A stretch of 64,000 nt of DNA. Origin: Alphaproteobacteria bacterium. GTDB lineage: Bacteria; Pseudomonadota; Alphaproteobacteria; Micavibrionales; UBA2020. Positions 51,400-60,111 of this stretch are shown here, piece after piece (within the stretch, counting starts at the first letter, position 1; the number at the start of each line of letters is the position of its first letter). The DNA is taken from NCBI GenBank assembly GCA_016794125.1, contig JAEUKT010000002.1, positions 655,396 to 719,395 of the forward strand, read 5' to 3'. The translations under genes and the position numbers were made by a program. A model generated the notes under the pieces. That model was not told where the DNA came from, ran no database searches, and saw only the letters and a list, made by a program, of their open reading frames with translations.

Positions 51400-51771
51400 A
51401 TGGCCCAGGACAAAATCACGATGCAGTTCACCGACACCGCGTTCTGGAATGCGGGCGCTGAAGACGGGCGTGGCGCGTATCAGGCGCGTTTCGTGGTCGT
51501 GCATCCCGGCCGTGAACAGGAAGCCGAAAGCCTCATGAAGGCCTTCAAATCATCGAATTCAAAAGGCGTGCGCATCCGTGACGGTGTGGTCGCACTCAGC
51601 GAAAAACATTTGAACGAACGCATCGCGCAACTCTCGCAGCTGCCGGGTCAGGAAGCGGTCGTGGCCGAACTGAACCGCGGGCTTGAACACGTGCACAAAC
51701 TTGCCGTCGCGCATCCGACCGGCCCTGCTGCTACCACCGCACCGCAGGTAAAAATGGCACACGGGCAATAA
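51400..51771 (+). CDS. Soluble hypothetical protein, 123 aa
   Basis: ATG at 51400 after AAGGAG. A compact beta/alpha-looking protein: ITMQFTDTAFWNAG, YQARFVVVHPGREQEAESLM, a basic loop SNSKGVRIRDGVVAL, then helices and a His/Ala/Pro/Thr tail. There is no signal peptide or membrane segment. It is a single gene with its own strong terminator. No family recognised. Confidence 0.65.
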   Translation: MAQDKITMQFTDTAFWNAGAEDGRGAYQARFVVVHPGREQEAESLMKAFKSSNSKGVRIRDGVVALSEKHLNERIAQLSQLPGQEAVVAELNRGLEHVHKLAVAHPTGPAATTAPQVKMAHGQ

Positions 51772-51820
51772 GATTTAGGGGATACTTGTTGGGGTCACGT
51801 CTTTAAAAGACGTCTTCTTG

Positions 51821-51860
51821 AAGGGCTGCGGGTCAGGGGACCAAATCGCAGCCCTTTTTT
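51821..51860 (+). terminator. Rho-independent terminator after 51771
   Basis: AAGGGCTGCG (51821-51830) and CGCAGCCCTT (51847-51856) with a 16-nt loop and a T run to 51860. A smaller stem, ACGTCTTTAAAAGACGT, lies just before it at 51797-51813. Confidence 0.85.
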
Positions 51861-51873
51861 CTTTGCGTAAAAA

Positions 51874-52308
51874 TTACAGCGTCTCGCTTTGCTGTTTGGG
51901 CAGCCCGCCCAGCAGGAACAGTAATCCGAACACGGCGAAAATGCCCGGCACGAACAGCGCGTCGTAACCGGTGTCGATCTGCGCCGTCAGGCCGGGGTCG
52001 GATTGCAGATACACGACCGGCATTGAATCGCCTGCCTTGAATTTATCGGGATACGCGCTGCCCCGGTCGGCGGTGAAGGTAATTTTTGCGCCCGTACTGT
52101 CGGTAAAATCGATCACGGGATAATATTTGCAGCAGGGGCGGCCGTCGACATTTTCTTCCTGCCAATGGATGCGCGCGATTGTGCCGGAAATATGCTTGCC
52201 GTCCTGCAGCAGCGTGAGCTGTTTTTCGCCGAAGAAAAATGCCGCGAACAGCATGGCCGCGCCAAAGGCAAGCGATACCGGCGGGGATACCGGTGATTTG
52301 GCGAACAT
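51874..52308 (-). CDS. DUF3592-type membrane protein, 144 aa
   Basis: Two membrane helices (about 10-28 and 117-136) flank a periplasmic beta-rich DUF3592-like domain: SGTIARIHWQEENVDGRPCCKYYPVIDF and a VVYLQSDPG strand. A CC pair in that loop is unusual. Its ATG (52308) overlaps the stop of the upstream, larger DUF3592 gene; a GTG at 52311 is the alternative. Function of the family is unknown. Confidence 0.75.
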   Translation of the reverse strand: MFAKSPVSPPVSLAFGAAMLFAAFFFGEKQLTLLQDGKHISGTIARIHWQEENVDGRPCCKYYPVIDFTDSTGAKITFTADRGSAYPDKFKAGDSMPVVYLQSDPGLTAQIDTGYDALFVPGIFAVFGLLFLLGGLPKQQSETL

Positions 52309-53351
52309 CACAGCACCTCGTCGCGCTGGCGCGGCATCTGCTTGAGCCCGCCCAGCAACAACAGCAGGCCGATGATTCCAAGCCCGCCCGGCAGCAGCCA
52401 GTTCAAAATGCCGCGGTCGATGACGGCGCTGCCCTCCGCGTTGTCTTTTTTATACAACACATCCACCTTTTCACCCTCGTCATACAACGGCGGGTGGCTG
52501 GCGATGCTGTCGCGGAAAGTAATGTCGCGGCCATCCGCTGTGAATTTCACGACGGCCTGGTAATTTCCCTCGCCGTTTGATGCCAGCTGGATGACTTCCC
52601 CCTGTGCCTTTTCGGCGCCCATCATGTCGAGCGTGCCGCTGCCCAGATAAAGCGCGCCGCCAATTGCCGCCGCGCCCAGCAGCAGCATCAGAGGTGCTGT
52701 TATTTTGGCCTGTTTCGCATAGCGCGCCTGCTCCGCCTGCGCCGACGGCGACTGGCGCACATCCTCCGCCGTCTGCACGGGCAGCAGGTCAATCTCGCTG
52801 CGGCGCTGCATGCGCCATTCCTCGACCGACAGGCGCTGGTTTTTCGGGATGATGCTGCGGCGGAAACGGTTGAAGCTCATGATCGCCAGCACGGCCAGCG
52901 TCGCCCAGGTGAATCCGTTCACTTCGAACGCGGTGAAGGCGGTATAGACAAGCCACAATCCGGGCGCCGCCAGCAGCAGCCCCACTAGCGGCCAGATGAT
53001 GGCGCGCGCGGGCTGGGCGCGGCCGGGATCGTGGCGCATGACCTGTATCATCACCTGTTTGCCGGTTTCCTGCCCGCGGGTGGAGCTTGAGCCGCTGTTC
53101 GATGTCGCCTCCTGCTCCACGCCGTCCAGCATATAGCGATAGACGGGATAATAAATGATGCCGCGCTGGCGCAGGCCGGTGATCGTGGCTTCCACCTCGT
53201 CGGCCTTCACCTTCCAGCGCAGCCAGTCGGCCAGTATCACGCCGCCCAGCAACAGGCAGATCGTGCCGCCGATGATATATCCCGTCTGCGTGAACGCGCC
53301 GGTCAGGTGCGACAATATGTCGAAGAACGATTTTTCGATATTCGGTTCCAT
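52308..53351 (-). CDS. Double DUF3592-type membrane protein, 347 aa
   Basis: Four membrane segments (about 25-44, 115-150, 219-240, 315-337) and two DUF3592-like beta domains, the first around 52-105 (VEATITGLRQRG...YYPVYRYMLDG) and the second around 248-312 (AQGEVIQLASNGEGNYQAVV). It ends PRQRDEVL. Its downstream neighbour holds one such domain and overlaps it, so the pair likely arose by duplication and acts together in the membrane. Function unknown. Confidence 0.76.
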   Translation of the reverse strand: MEPNIEKSFFDILSHLTGAFTQTGYIIGGTICLLLGGVILADWLRWKVKADEVEATITGLRQRGIIYYPVYRYMLDGVEQEATSNSGSSSTRGQETGKQVMIQVMRHDPGRAQPARAIIWPLVGLLLAAPGLWLVYTAFTAFEVNGFTWATLAVLAIMSFNRFRRSIIPKNQRLSVEEWRMQRRSEIDLLPVQTAEDVRQSPSAQAEQARYAKQAKITAPLMLLLGAAAIGGALYLGSGTLDMMGAEKAQGEVIQLASNGEGNYQAVVKFTADGRDITFRDSIASHPPLYDEGEKVDVLYKKDNAEGSAVIDRGILNWLLPGGLGIIGLLLLLGGLKQMPRQRDEVL

Positions 53352-53417
53352 GCGGTTTATCCTATGCGGAAAACGCGGTTGTTGCTAGTCTTGGGCAGAT
53401 TTAACGGGAGGCATCAC

Positions 53418-53783
53418 ATGGCTTACGACAACAACAATATCTTCGCAAAAATCCTGCGCGGCGACATTCCCGCGAAAAAGATTTACGAGGATGATTTCGC
53501 CGTCGCCTTCCACGATATCAGCCCGCAGGCGCCCAGCCATATCCTTGTGATCCCGCGCGGCGCTTATGTCGGCATGGATGATTTCACCGCCAAGGCATCG
53601 CCCGAAGAAATCGCTGGCCTGTTCCGCGCCCTTGGCAATGTCGCGCGGCAGGAAAAGCTCGATGAAACCGGATACCGCGTGATTTCGAACTGCGGGATCA
53701 ACGGCGGGCAGGAAGTGCCGCATCTCCACCTGCACCTGCTGGGCGGCCGCCGGCTGGGGCGGATGGTACAGCCTGCCGAGTAA
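53418..53783 (+). CDS. HIT-family (histidine triad) hydrolase
   Basis: A 121-residue nucleotide hydrolase of the HINT/PKCI type. The triad HLHLHLLGGR near residue 101 carries the active-site histidines, and the N-terminal IFAKILRGDIPAKKIYEDD is the family signature. It acts on AMP-linked amides and related nucleotides in the cytoplasm. GGGAGG sits 8 nt before the ATG at 53418. It is a housekeeping gene lying inside the accessory island. Confidence 0.95.
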   Translation: MAYDNNNIFAKILRGDIPAKKIYEDDFAVAFHDISPQAPSHILVIPRGAYVGMDDFTAKASPEEIAGLFRALGNVARQEKLDETGYRVISNCGINGGQEVPHLHLHLLGGRRLGRMVQPAE

Positions 53784-53912
53784 GTTATTGATTAGGCAGC
53801 ATTTGTGCCGTTAAGTTGTTTTCCATGCTGCATTGACACTCGGTCCTTTGCGCCCTATACAGTGTCATCCATATTTTTGATCCCGCAGCGCGTTTTAAAA
53901 GGCAGCAAAGCC

Positions 53913-54611
53913 ATGTCCATTTCCGAATTTTTCAACCGTAAATCCCGCGCCGTGATCGCGGCCGTCACCCTGGCGCTGGGCGCGGGCGGCGGTTATATCG
54001 GCCATGAAACGGCGCAGCGCACCACGCAGCCGCAGGCCAGCGAATTCACGCTCGCGCAATTGCCCGACAACACAACCGAAAAACAATTCATTTCCGGCAA
54101 GCTGCCTGTGAACGCGAAATACGACGCGCTGCAATCCGTGCGCGTCGATGAATTCACCGCGCGTATCGACGCGATGGCGCAGCTGAAAGGCCAAATGCGC
54201 CTGATGGATGACGAACTTTATATCGCATCCGAAGCGAAGCTGCGCGATGACGCGGTTTCCTTCGTCAACGACCTGCGCGTGGCGGAGAATTTGTCGGAGC
54301 GCAATTACGCCGACCTTGTGAAGGATTACAACGCGCGCGTCGGGCTCGATGTATCGGCCGTTACCGGCAACTACACCAAAGGCATCATGTACCAGCAGGA
54401 CGCGCAGCTGGGCGTGATGTTCGGCATGATCTTCGGCGACGACGACATGACCCCCGCGCAAATTTCCCGCGAAGTCGGCAACACGATGCTGGAAGGCCAG
54501 AAAATGGCCGATAACGCAGGGCTGGCGGGCGGTGCGGCGGGCCTGCTGCTGGGCGGATTGTTGGCTGTGCCGTTGTGGCGCCGCCGGAATTACCCCAAGG
54601 TCGGAAAATAA
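53913..54611 (+). CDS. Bitopic membrane protein with membrane helices at both ends
   Basis: A 232-residue protein: a short N-terminus, a membrane helix at about 14-30 (AVIAAVTLALGAGGGYIG), a soluble helical region of about 160 residues, and a second apolar helix at about 203-221 (AGGAAGLLLGGLLAVPLW) followed by RRRNYPKVGK. The soluble part is probably periplasmic. There are no enzyme motifs. The ATG at 53913 is chosen for its MSISEFFNRKSR start; the ribosome site is modest. It lies directly upstream of the HEIMH protein gene on the same strand. Confidence 0.62.
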   Translation: MSISEFFNRKSRAVIAAVTLALGAGGGYIGHETAQRTTQPQASEFTLAQLPDNTTEKQFISGKLPVNAKYDALQSVRVDEFTARIDAMAQLKGQMRLMDDELYIASEAKLRDDAVSFVNDLRVAENLSERNYADLVKDYNARVGLDVSAVTGNYTKGIMYQQDAQLGVMFGMIFGDDDMTPAQISREVGNTMLEGQKMADNAGLAGGAAGLLLGGLLAVPLWRRRNYPKVGK

Positions 54612-54751
54612 TTCCATAAGCGAATATAATAATTTTGCTGCGGTGCATCGCGCTCCGCGCGCATAAAATAACACCCTGCGCGTGCAATCTTGCCAAATGT
54701 TTCCCTGTTGATAAACTGATGCCATCGAAACAACCGAAGGCGTTTTCAGGA

Positions 54752-56206
54752 ATGGCTAAAGCCAGCCCGAAAAAATCAGCGTTCAAAAAAAATGCGTCGA
54801 AGCTCGCACGCACGACGGGGCTTGCCGTTGTTTTCGCGGGGGTCGCCTCCGGCTGCTCGACCACGCTGCCGGTCCGCAACATGCCCGCCGCGAATGACGA
54901 CAGTTATCATGCGAATGTCGCGATGCCGCTGGCGAAGCCATCGGTTGAAAAAGTTATCGACACCGCTGAAATCCCGTACGACCAGCAATTGTTTTTCTAC
55001 AACGCGCCCGCAACGCCCCCCGCCGACGAAGCCGCGCTGCTGGCGAAGATGTCGCCGAACCAGCGCGCCGAATTCTATATGCAGAAATTCTGCTTCCGCC
55101 AGGGTGCCACGCCCGAACAGGCGGCCGCGCAAAAGGAAGTCTATGACGCGCTGCAGGCGCTGGCGAAACTGCCTGCCACCGGCAAGCCGCTGATCGACCT
55201 TGCCGCGCAGGAAGGTTTGCAGTTCTGCAGCCTTGGCCACCTGCCGGCCGGCATCGCCGCGCAATATTTGCCGTCCAGCACAACGGTCGTGGCCGGCCCG
55301 CAGGGCAAGCCGGAGGGGCGCGTGCTGACGATCGCGCATGAAATCATGCATGCCGCGCAAGACCGCAACAAATTGTTGAATTACGAAACGAACTGGGACA
55401 TTCAAAGCCGCGTACAGCGCAACCTGTCGATCGAGGCGGCGGCGTTGACGATGGAATTCCTGGTCGCCTATGACGCAAAAGTATCGGGTGATCCTGCCTA
55501 CTGGAATTACATGCAGAATTATCTGGGCGGCACGACCTATAACGACGACCGCATCTATAAGCTGGTCGAAGACACCTATAAAACCGCCAAGGACGGCGGC
55601 GCGACGCACGAGGAATCATTGCGCAAGGTGGGTGCCGCGGTCTGGACGCATGTGTTCGAAAGCGACGACTGGCGCAATTTTTACCTCAACCACGAACTGA
55701 CGATTTACTTGCGCGATATCTCGGAAAACAAATTCGAGGATGTGAAAACCATCACCCATGCGCAATTCGCCGACAAGACGAAAAACGCCGGCAAGGTCGG
55801 CGTACTGCCCAGCTTCACCGAAGGCGTCACTTTCCCCAGCCTCGATTCAATGCTGGCGAAACGCGAGAAGATGAAATGGGCCTATGAAGCCGCCGAAATC
55901 GCACGCATGAAGCAGATCGAAGGCAAGGACGGCAAGACGGTCGCCGCGCTGACAGCGGCCGCAAAAGCGGGCAACAACCCCTATCTGGGCCTCGATATCG
56001 CGGATATTTACAAAAAGACGAATGACGAAAACTGGACCAAGGGGCGTACTTTCCGCTACCTCTATCACGTGATGGACGAAGCGATAAAGCCGCCGGAACC
56101 TGCCGTGCCGGCGCCACCGAACGAGCCACCCAAACCCGACCAACCGCCCCCCGCCATCGTTCCGCCGGCCGTGGCAGCACGCCGCGGCGGATTGGGGCTC
56201 GCGTAA
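54752..56206 (+). CDS. Exported HEIMH putative metallopeptidase, possible lipoprotein
   Basis: A 484-residue protein from ATG 54752 (in-frame alternative 54719). A Lys-rich N-terminus and apolar helix end in FAGVASGCS (Cys35), a plausible though imperfect lipobox. TIAHEIMHAAQ at 194-204 holds the zinc motif (His196, Glu197, His200), with Glu228 of SIEAAAL as third-ligand candidate. PATGKPLIDLAAQEGL at about 141-156 parallels the segment ahead of the zinc motif in the 21787 and 38529 proteins. The tail is a Pro array ending AARRGGLGLA. Likely a periplasmic or surface peptidase. Confidence 0.65.
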   Translation: MAKASPKKSAFKKNASKLARTTGLAVVFAGVASGCSTTLPVRNMPAANDDSYHANVAMPLAKPSVEKVIDTAEIPYDQQLFFYNAPATPPADEAALLAKMSPNQRAEFYMQKFCFRQGATPEQAAAQKEVYDALQALAKLPATGKPLIDLAAQEGLQFCSLGHLPAGIAAQYLPSSTTVVAGPQGKPEGRVLTIAHEIMHAAQDRNKLLNYETNWDIQSRVQRNLSIEAAALTMEFLVAYDAKVSGDPAYWNYMQNYLGGTTYNDDRIYKLVEDTYKTAKDGGATHEESLRKVGAAVWTHVFESDDWRNFYLNHELTIYLRDISENKFEDVKTITHAQFADKTKNAGKVGVLPSFTEGVTFPSLDSMLAKREKMKWAYEAAEIARMKQIEGKDGKTVAALTAAAKAGNNPYLGLDIADIYKKTNDENWTKGRTFRYLYHVMDEAIKPPEPAVPAPPNEPPKPDQPPPAIVPPAVAARRGGLGLA

Positions 56207-56260
56207 ATTTCCTGTGAATAAGCCCAAGATGCAGGTGCTGCCTGTATCAAAAAAGAACGC

Positions 56261-56324
56261 GCCCCTTTTAGGGGCACGCAGGCTCCGCCCGCGTCAAAAA
56301 GAAGGGGCCCCTTTTGGGGGCCCC
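56261..56324. terminator. Two hairpins between convergent genes
   Basis: GCCCC-TTTTA-GGGGC (56261-56275) and GGGGCCCC-TTTTG-GGGGCCCC (56304-56324), with A runs before and T runs after. They separate the peptidase gene (ends 56206) from the AAA+ gene (ends 56374). Confidence 0.78.
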
Positions 56325-56373
56325 GTCAGTTTTTCACCAAAACACTTAGTGAGTATTCGTATCAGGTATCAGG

Positions 56374-59043
56374 TTAGAGCGTCGGCGCGCCGCGCTTGTT
56401 CTTTTTCGCGGGTGCTGCTGCCTGTGCCTTGTTGTCGTTCGACACTTCGGCGGTGACGGTCGTCGCGACCAGTTCCGGCTCGAAGCCCGACTCCTTGGTG
56501 GGCAGCTTGTTGATGACGATCTTCGCAGGGCCGTTTTTCTCGACGAACTCCGCGATGTTTTCCTTGTTGGCCATGAGCCACTTGCCGAGCGGGTTCGAGA
56601 TTTTCTCGCGAACCACTTTGCGCAGCGGGCGTGCGCCCATATCCGGCTTGTAGCCTTCGGCCGCCAGCTGGATGCGCGCGTCTGCGCCCACTTCGATGGT
56701 GACGTCTTTCAGCGAGGGGTTCAGGGCCAGTGCGCCGGTCGGGTCGGACAGGCGTTTGTTGACCTTCTCGATTTCGCGGCTGACCAGTTTCGTGATGACT
56801 TCCTGCGCGAGCGGGATGAACGTGACGAAACCGCCCAGTTCCTCGATACGGTTGATCATCTCGGGGCGGAAGAACTCTTTGCGTTTCTTCGCGTAGATGC
56901 CCGACAGTTTTTCTTCCTGCTCTTCCGCGGTCGCGGTGCGGCCGTTGGAAGCGGTGTCGATGCCGAAATCACCGCCCGAGCCACCGTTCAGGTAAGCCAT
57001 AGCTTCCTTCGCGCCCAGGTTGGTGGTCATGACGACGATCACGTTGTTGAAGAGCACTTTTTTGCCGTGGTTGTCGGTCATGACGCCGTCGTTCAGGACG
57101 GGCAGCAGGACGTTAAACACGTCGGGGTGCGCTTTCTCGATTTCGTCGAGCAGCAGGATCGAGTAGGGGCGCTGGCGGATGCGTTCCGTCAGGGCGGGTT
57201 CGGAATCTTCGAAGCCCACATAGCCGGGAGGTGCACCGATCAGGCGGGAAACGGTGTGTTTCTCGGCATAATCGCCCATGTTCAGCTGGATCAGGGCGCC
57301 TTCGTCACCAAACAGGTAACGGGCAAGCGCCTTGCTGAGTTCGGTTTTACCGGTACCCGTCGGGCCCTGGAACACGAAAGCAGCCCAGGGCTGGTTCGGA
57401 TCCGAAAGGCCGGAGCGCGAGCCGATCAGGCCGTCGACGACGCGCTGGATGCCAGGCTGGCCGAGGACTTGCTCGGGCAGCTCTTTTTCCATCTTCAGGA
57501 AGCGGTCGCTGTCGTTCTGGCTCAGGAAGTCGACCGAGAGTTTCGACATCTGCGCGACGGCCGCGACGATATCCTGGCGTTCCAGCACGTTGCTGTGGCG
57601 CTGTTTTGCGTTTGCGGCAGCGTCATCGAGCGCCGTTTCCGCTTTCGACGGCTGCGAGATCGCAGGCGCGTAGCGGTTGGTCATGTCGACGATATACTCG
57701 AGGTCTTTTTTCGAGATGTCTTCGGTGATGCCGTGGTGAGCCTTGATGCCCGGCCACAGTTTTTCGGTGATGAACAGCGTCGCTTCGCGGTTGGGCTGGC
57801 CCAGAACCATCTGCTGGAAGCGGCGTGCAAGCGCGGGATCTTTTTCGATGTGCTTGCGGTATTCTTCGCCCGTCGTCGTGCCCATCACGGAAATACCGCG
57901 GGAAACGAGGAAGGGTTTCATCATGTTGCCGGCCGAGCCTGCATCGTCGCCGTTCTTGCCGGCGCCGAGCTGGTTGTGGATCTCGTCGATCGCGATGATG
58001 ATCTTCTGGCCTTTGAACCAACCTTCGCGCTCTTGCAGGCCGTCAATGATGGGCTTCAGGCGTTCTTCGAACTGGCCGCGGAATTTCGCGCCCGCCAGCA
58101 TTTTCTGGATGTCCATCTGCAGGACGCGCGCGCCTTCGAGGGATTCCGGAACGTCCGGGCTCTTGTCGACGATCGCTTGCGAAATGGCGGAGAACATGGC
58201 CGTTTTACCAACGCCGGCGTCGCCGGTGAAGGCAACCGATGCCTGTTTGCGGCGCGAGAGGATGCGCAGCGTGTTTTTGGTTTCGTCATCGCGGCCGACG
58301 ACGGGATCGAGCTTGCCGTTCTTGGCTTTCTCGGTCAGGTCTTCGGTATATTCGCGCAGAGCCTGTTCCAGCGCCGCATCCGTGATTTTCGGATTTTTCG
58401 GGGGCTGGGGCTTCGCGGGGTTGCCGTTTGCGGAACCGTTGAAGGTCGTGCTGGGGTTCTTCGGCAGCACTTTGGGCTCTTGCGTGGTCGGGTTCTGCTG
58501 GACGCTCATGCGCGCGATGAATGCCGAACCGTCCTGATGGGGCGGGAAGGGCAGGTGCTGCACAAGGGCGGGGGAAACCTTGAAGTTGCCGTTCGGGCCC
58601 TTGATCAGGCCGGGATCGGACGGATCGAGATCCGCCTTGAAGGTCGTGGGGAAGTTTGCATCCAGGCCCATTTCTTCCACGCCTTCTTTCGACGCGGCGG
58701 TCAGCACATAGGTGCCTTCGGGCTTGCCGTTTTTCACGGCGAATTGCAGTTCATAGGAAACGTCGACCTGCAGCAGCTTGCTGGGGCGGCCTTCGTCGTT
58801 GGTGTTGATCTGGTAGGCGGTCGTGTTCAGGAGGACCTTGCCGTCGGCGCCAACGCTGTGCTGGCTGTCGTCATCGAACGCAAAGATGCGCTCGTTTTTG
58901 CCGAAACCCGCTTCGCGCTGGTCTTGCGCGAATACTTGCAGCGGGGACTTGGCGCTGCCGTCTTCATAACGCACCGCGTACTGGCGCGAGTTGCCGGCAT
59001 CCAGCAGGTATTTAAAGCCTGTAAAGTTTTCGTCGATTGCCAT
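56374..59043 (-). CDS. ClpA-like double AAA+ unfoldase with an unfamiliar N-terminal domain
   Basis: An 889-residue protein. NBD1 has Walker A GDAGVGKT (274-281), pore loop GAKFRGQFEERL (318-329) and Walker B IIIAIDEIH. NBD2 has Walker A GPTGTGKT (560-567), pore loop GAPPGYVGFE and ILLLDEIEKAH. Only about 20 residues separate the two cores, so the ClpB M-domain is missing and the layout is ClpA/C-like. The first 220 residues are not Clp_N repeats: they look beta-rich and end in a Pro/Asn linker. The tail is Ala/Lys-rich. No ClpP loop or clpP gene is seen. AGGAGG precedes the ATG. It probably unfolds or remodels substrates chosen by the novel N-domain. Confidence 0.88.
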   Translation of the reverse strand: MAIDENFTGFKYLLDAGNSRQYAVRYEDGSAKSPLQVFAQDQREAGFGKNERIFAFDDDSQHSVGADGKVLLNTTAYQINTNDEGRPSKLLQVDVSYELQFAVKNGKPEGTYVLTAASKEGVEEMGLDANFPTTFKADLDPSDPGLIKGPNGNFKVSPALVQHLPFPPHQDGSAFIARMSVQQNPTTQEPKVLPKNPSTTFNGSANGNPAKPQPPKNPKITDAALEQALREYTEDLTEKAKNGKLDPVVGRDDETKNTLRILSRRKQASVAFTGDAGVGKTAMFSAISQAIVDKSPDVPESLEGARVLQMDIQKMLAGAKFRGQFEERLKPIIDGLQEREGWFKGQKIIIAIDEIHNQLGAGKNGDDAGSAGNMMKPFLVSRGISVMGTTTGEEYRKHIEKDPALARRFQQMVLGQPNREATLFITEKLWPGIKAHHGITEDISKKDLEYIVDMTNRYAPAISQPSKAETALDDAAANAKQRHSNVLERQDIVAAVAQMSKLSVDFLSQNDSDRFLKMEKELPEQVLGQPGIQRVVDGLIGSRSGLSDPNQPWAAFVFQGPTGTGKTELSKALARYLFGDEGALIQLNMGDYAEKHTVSRLIGAPPGYVGFEDSEPALTERIRQRPYSILLLDEIEKAHPDVFNVLLPVLNDGVMTDNHGKKVLFNNVIVVMTTNLGAKEAMAYLNGGSGGDFGIDTASNGRTATAEEQEEKLSGIYAKKRKEFFRPEMINRIEELGGFVTFIPLAQEVITKLVSREIEKVNKRLSDPTGALALNPSLKDVTIEVGADARIQLAAEGYKPDMGARPLRKVVREKISNPLGKWLMANKENIAEFVEKNGPAKIVINKLPTKESGFEPELVATTVTAEVSNDNKAQAAAPAKKNKRGAPTL

Positions 59044-59394
59044 TTTATGTGGCCTCCTGTTACGAGAGTGTGTTTTGGTGTTTTTATGGTTTTTGTTTAG
59101 ACTTAGTTAACCTAATCAGTAGTCAGAAAGAGCGCAAGGACAAATTACGGAATAGCTGAATAGAAAGTCATAATATTTCAGGATAGTGTTGATTTTTATA
59201 ACTTTCGTAATCGTTGCAGTGCAATATGGACAACAATTTTCGCTCTTATGGAAAAATTAACGCCCAAAACAGGCGTTTTCAGACCGAGACTCGGGGGGGG
59301 GCGCCAAATCACCCATGATTATGTGAATTAAATCAATGGTGTCAGGTTCCGAGTCTCCGGCAACCATCGGCAAAAGCTCAGGAAAAGGGCGGTT
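59044..59394. other. 351-bp region upstream of the AAA+ gene
   Basis: AT-rich with no gene. The AGGAGG ribosome site of the AAA+ gene is at the right-hand edge of that gene. A run of nine G (59293-59301) follows a CCGAG-A-CTCGG dyad. I found no canonical heat-shock promoter, but several AT tracts could serve as -10 elements. Confidence 0.4.
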
Positions 59395-59973
59395 TCAGAC
59401 GGCCTTCGGGGCGGGGATCGGGTTCAGGGATTTCGTGTAGAAATGCCCTGCAATCAGCTTGCCGTCGATCATGGCATAGGCCGGATTCGTGCCCCAGCGG
59501 CGGTATCCCATCTGCTCGTACAGGGCGATGGCGGCGGTTTGTGTCTCCCGCACGTCCAGCTGGATGGTTTTGTAACCCATTTCGGTCGCCAGCTTCTCCG
59601 CCATTTCGACCAGTTTGCGGCCCGCGCCATGTCCGCGCGCCCAGGGGGCGACGAAGGAAGCGAGGATCTGCGCGCTGAAAGCCTGCGCCTCGTTATGGCG
59701 GGACGGCTCGACCAGCTGCGCCGCGCCGCAGACCATGCCGTCGATGCGCGCCAGCAATAAATGACGCTCCGGCACCACCAGCACGCCCTTCCAGTACCGC
59801 TCCAGAACTTCGCGCGCCGGCAGGTTGATCCAGCCGAAACCGCCGCCCGCTTCGATGGCGGCATCGGTGGAATCGCACAGGTCGTTCAGGTCGGCCGGCG
59901 ACAGCTTGTCCATGATCTCGATGGTGACGTGGGCGTGTTCGAGTGCTTTCATGCGCGTGGGCGTTGCTTGCAT
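59395..59973 (-). CDS. GNAT-family N-acetyltransferase
   Basis: A 192-residue acetyl-CoA-dependent transferase. Motif A reads VAPWARGHGAGRKLVEMAE near residue 110, the CoA pyrophosphate loop, followed by ETQTAAIALYEQMGYRRWG, the typical C-terminal segment. The ATG at 59973 has GGGGGA 8 nt upstream, better than 59985. The substrate is unknown. It is soluble and monocistronic, divergent from the flanking AAA+ gene's promoter region. Confidence 0.88.
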   Translation of the reverse strand: MQATPTRMKALEHAHVTIEIMDKLSPADLNDLCDSTDAAIEAGGGFGWINLPAREVLERYWKGVLVVPERHLLLARIDGMVCGAAQLVEPSRHNEAQAFSAQILASFVAPWARGHGAGRKLVEMAEKLATEMGYKTIQLDVRETQTAAIALYEQMGYRRWGTNPAYAMIDGKLIAGHFYTKSLNPIPAPKAV

Positions 59974-60111
59974 GGTTTCCCCCATAAAGGAAAGGCGATG
60001 GCAGAGCGTGGCATTATCCCGATATATCCGCTGTTATGCTGCAAACTATAGCATGGCGCACAGCTGTTCAAAACAGCGATTACTTCACCATAACTAGAGT
60101 ATGCCGCGAGA

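Noticed and set aside
54635..54751. Longer start for the HEIMH peptidase gene
   Set aside because: The upstream in-frame codons encode a Cys-rich, non-signal-like leader and lack a ribosome site; 54752 or 54719 fits a signal sequence better.
57067..59100. 677-codon open frame on the plus strand opposite the AAA+ gene
   Set aside because: It mirrors the codon pattern of the intact AAA+ gene on the other strand, is rich in Arg/His/Val as shadow frames are, and has no recognisable domain.
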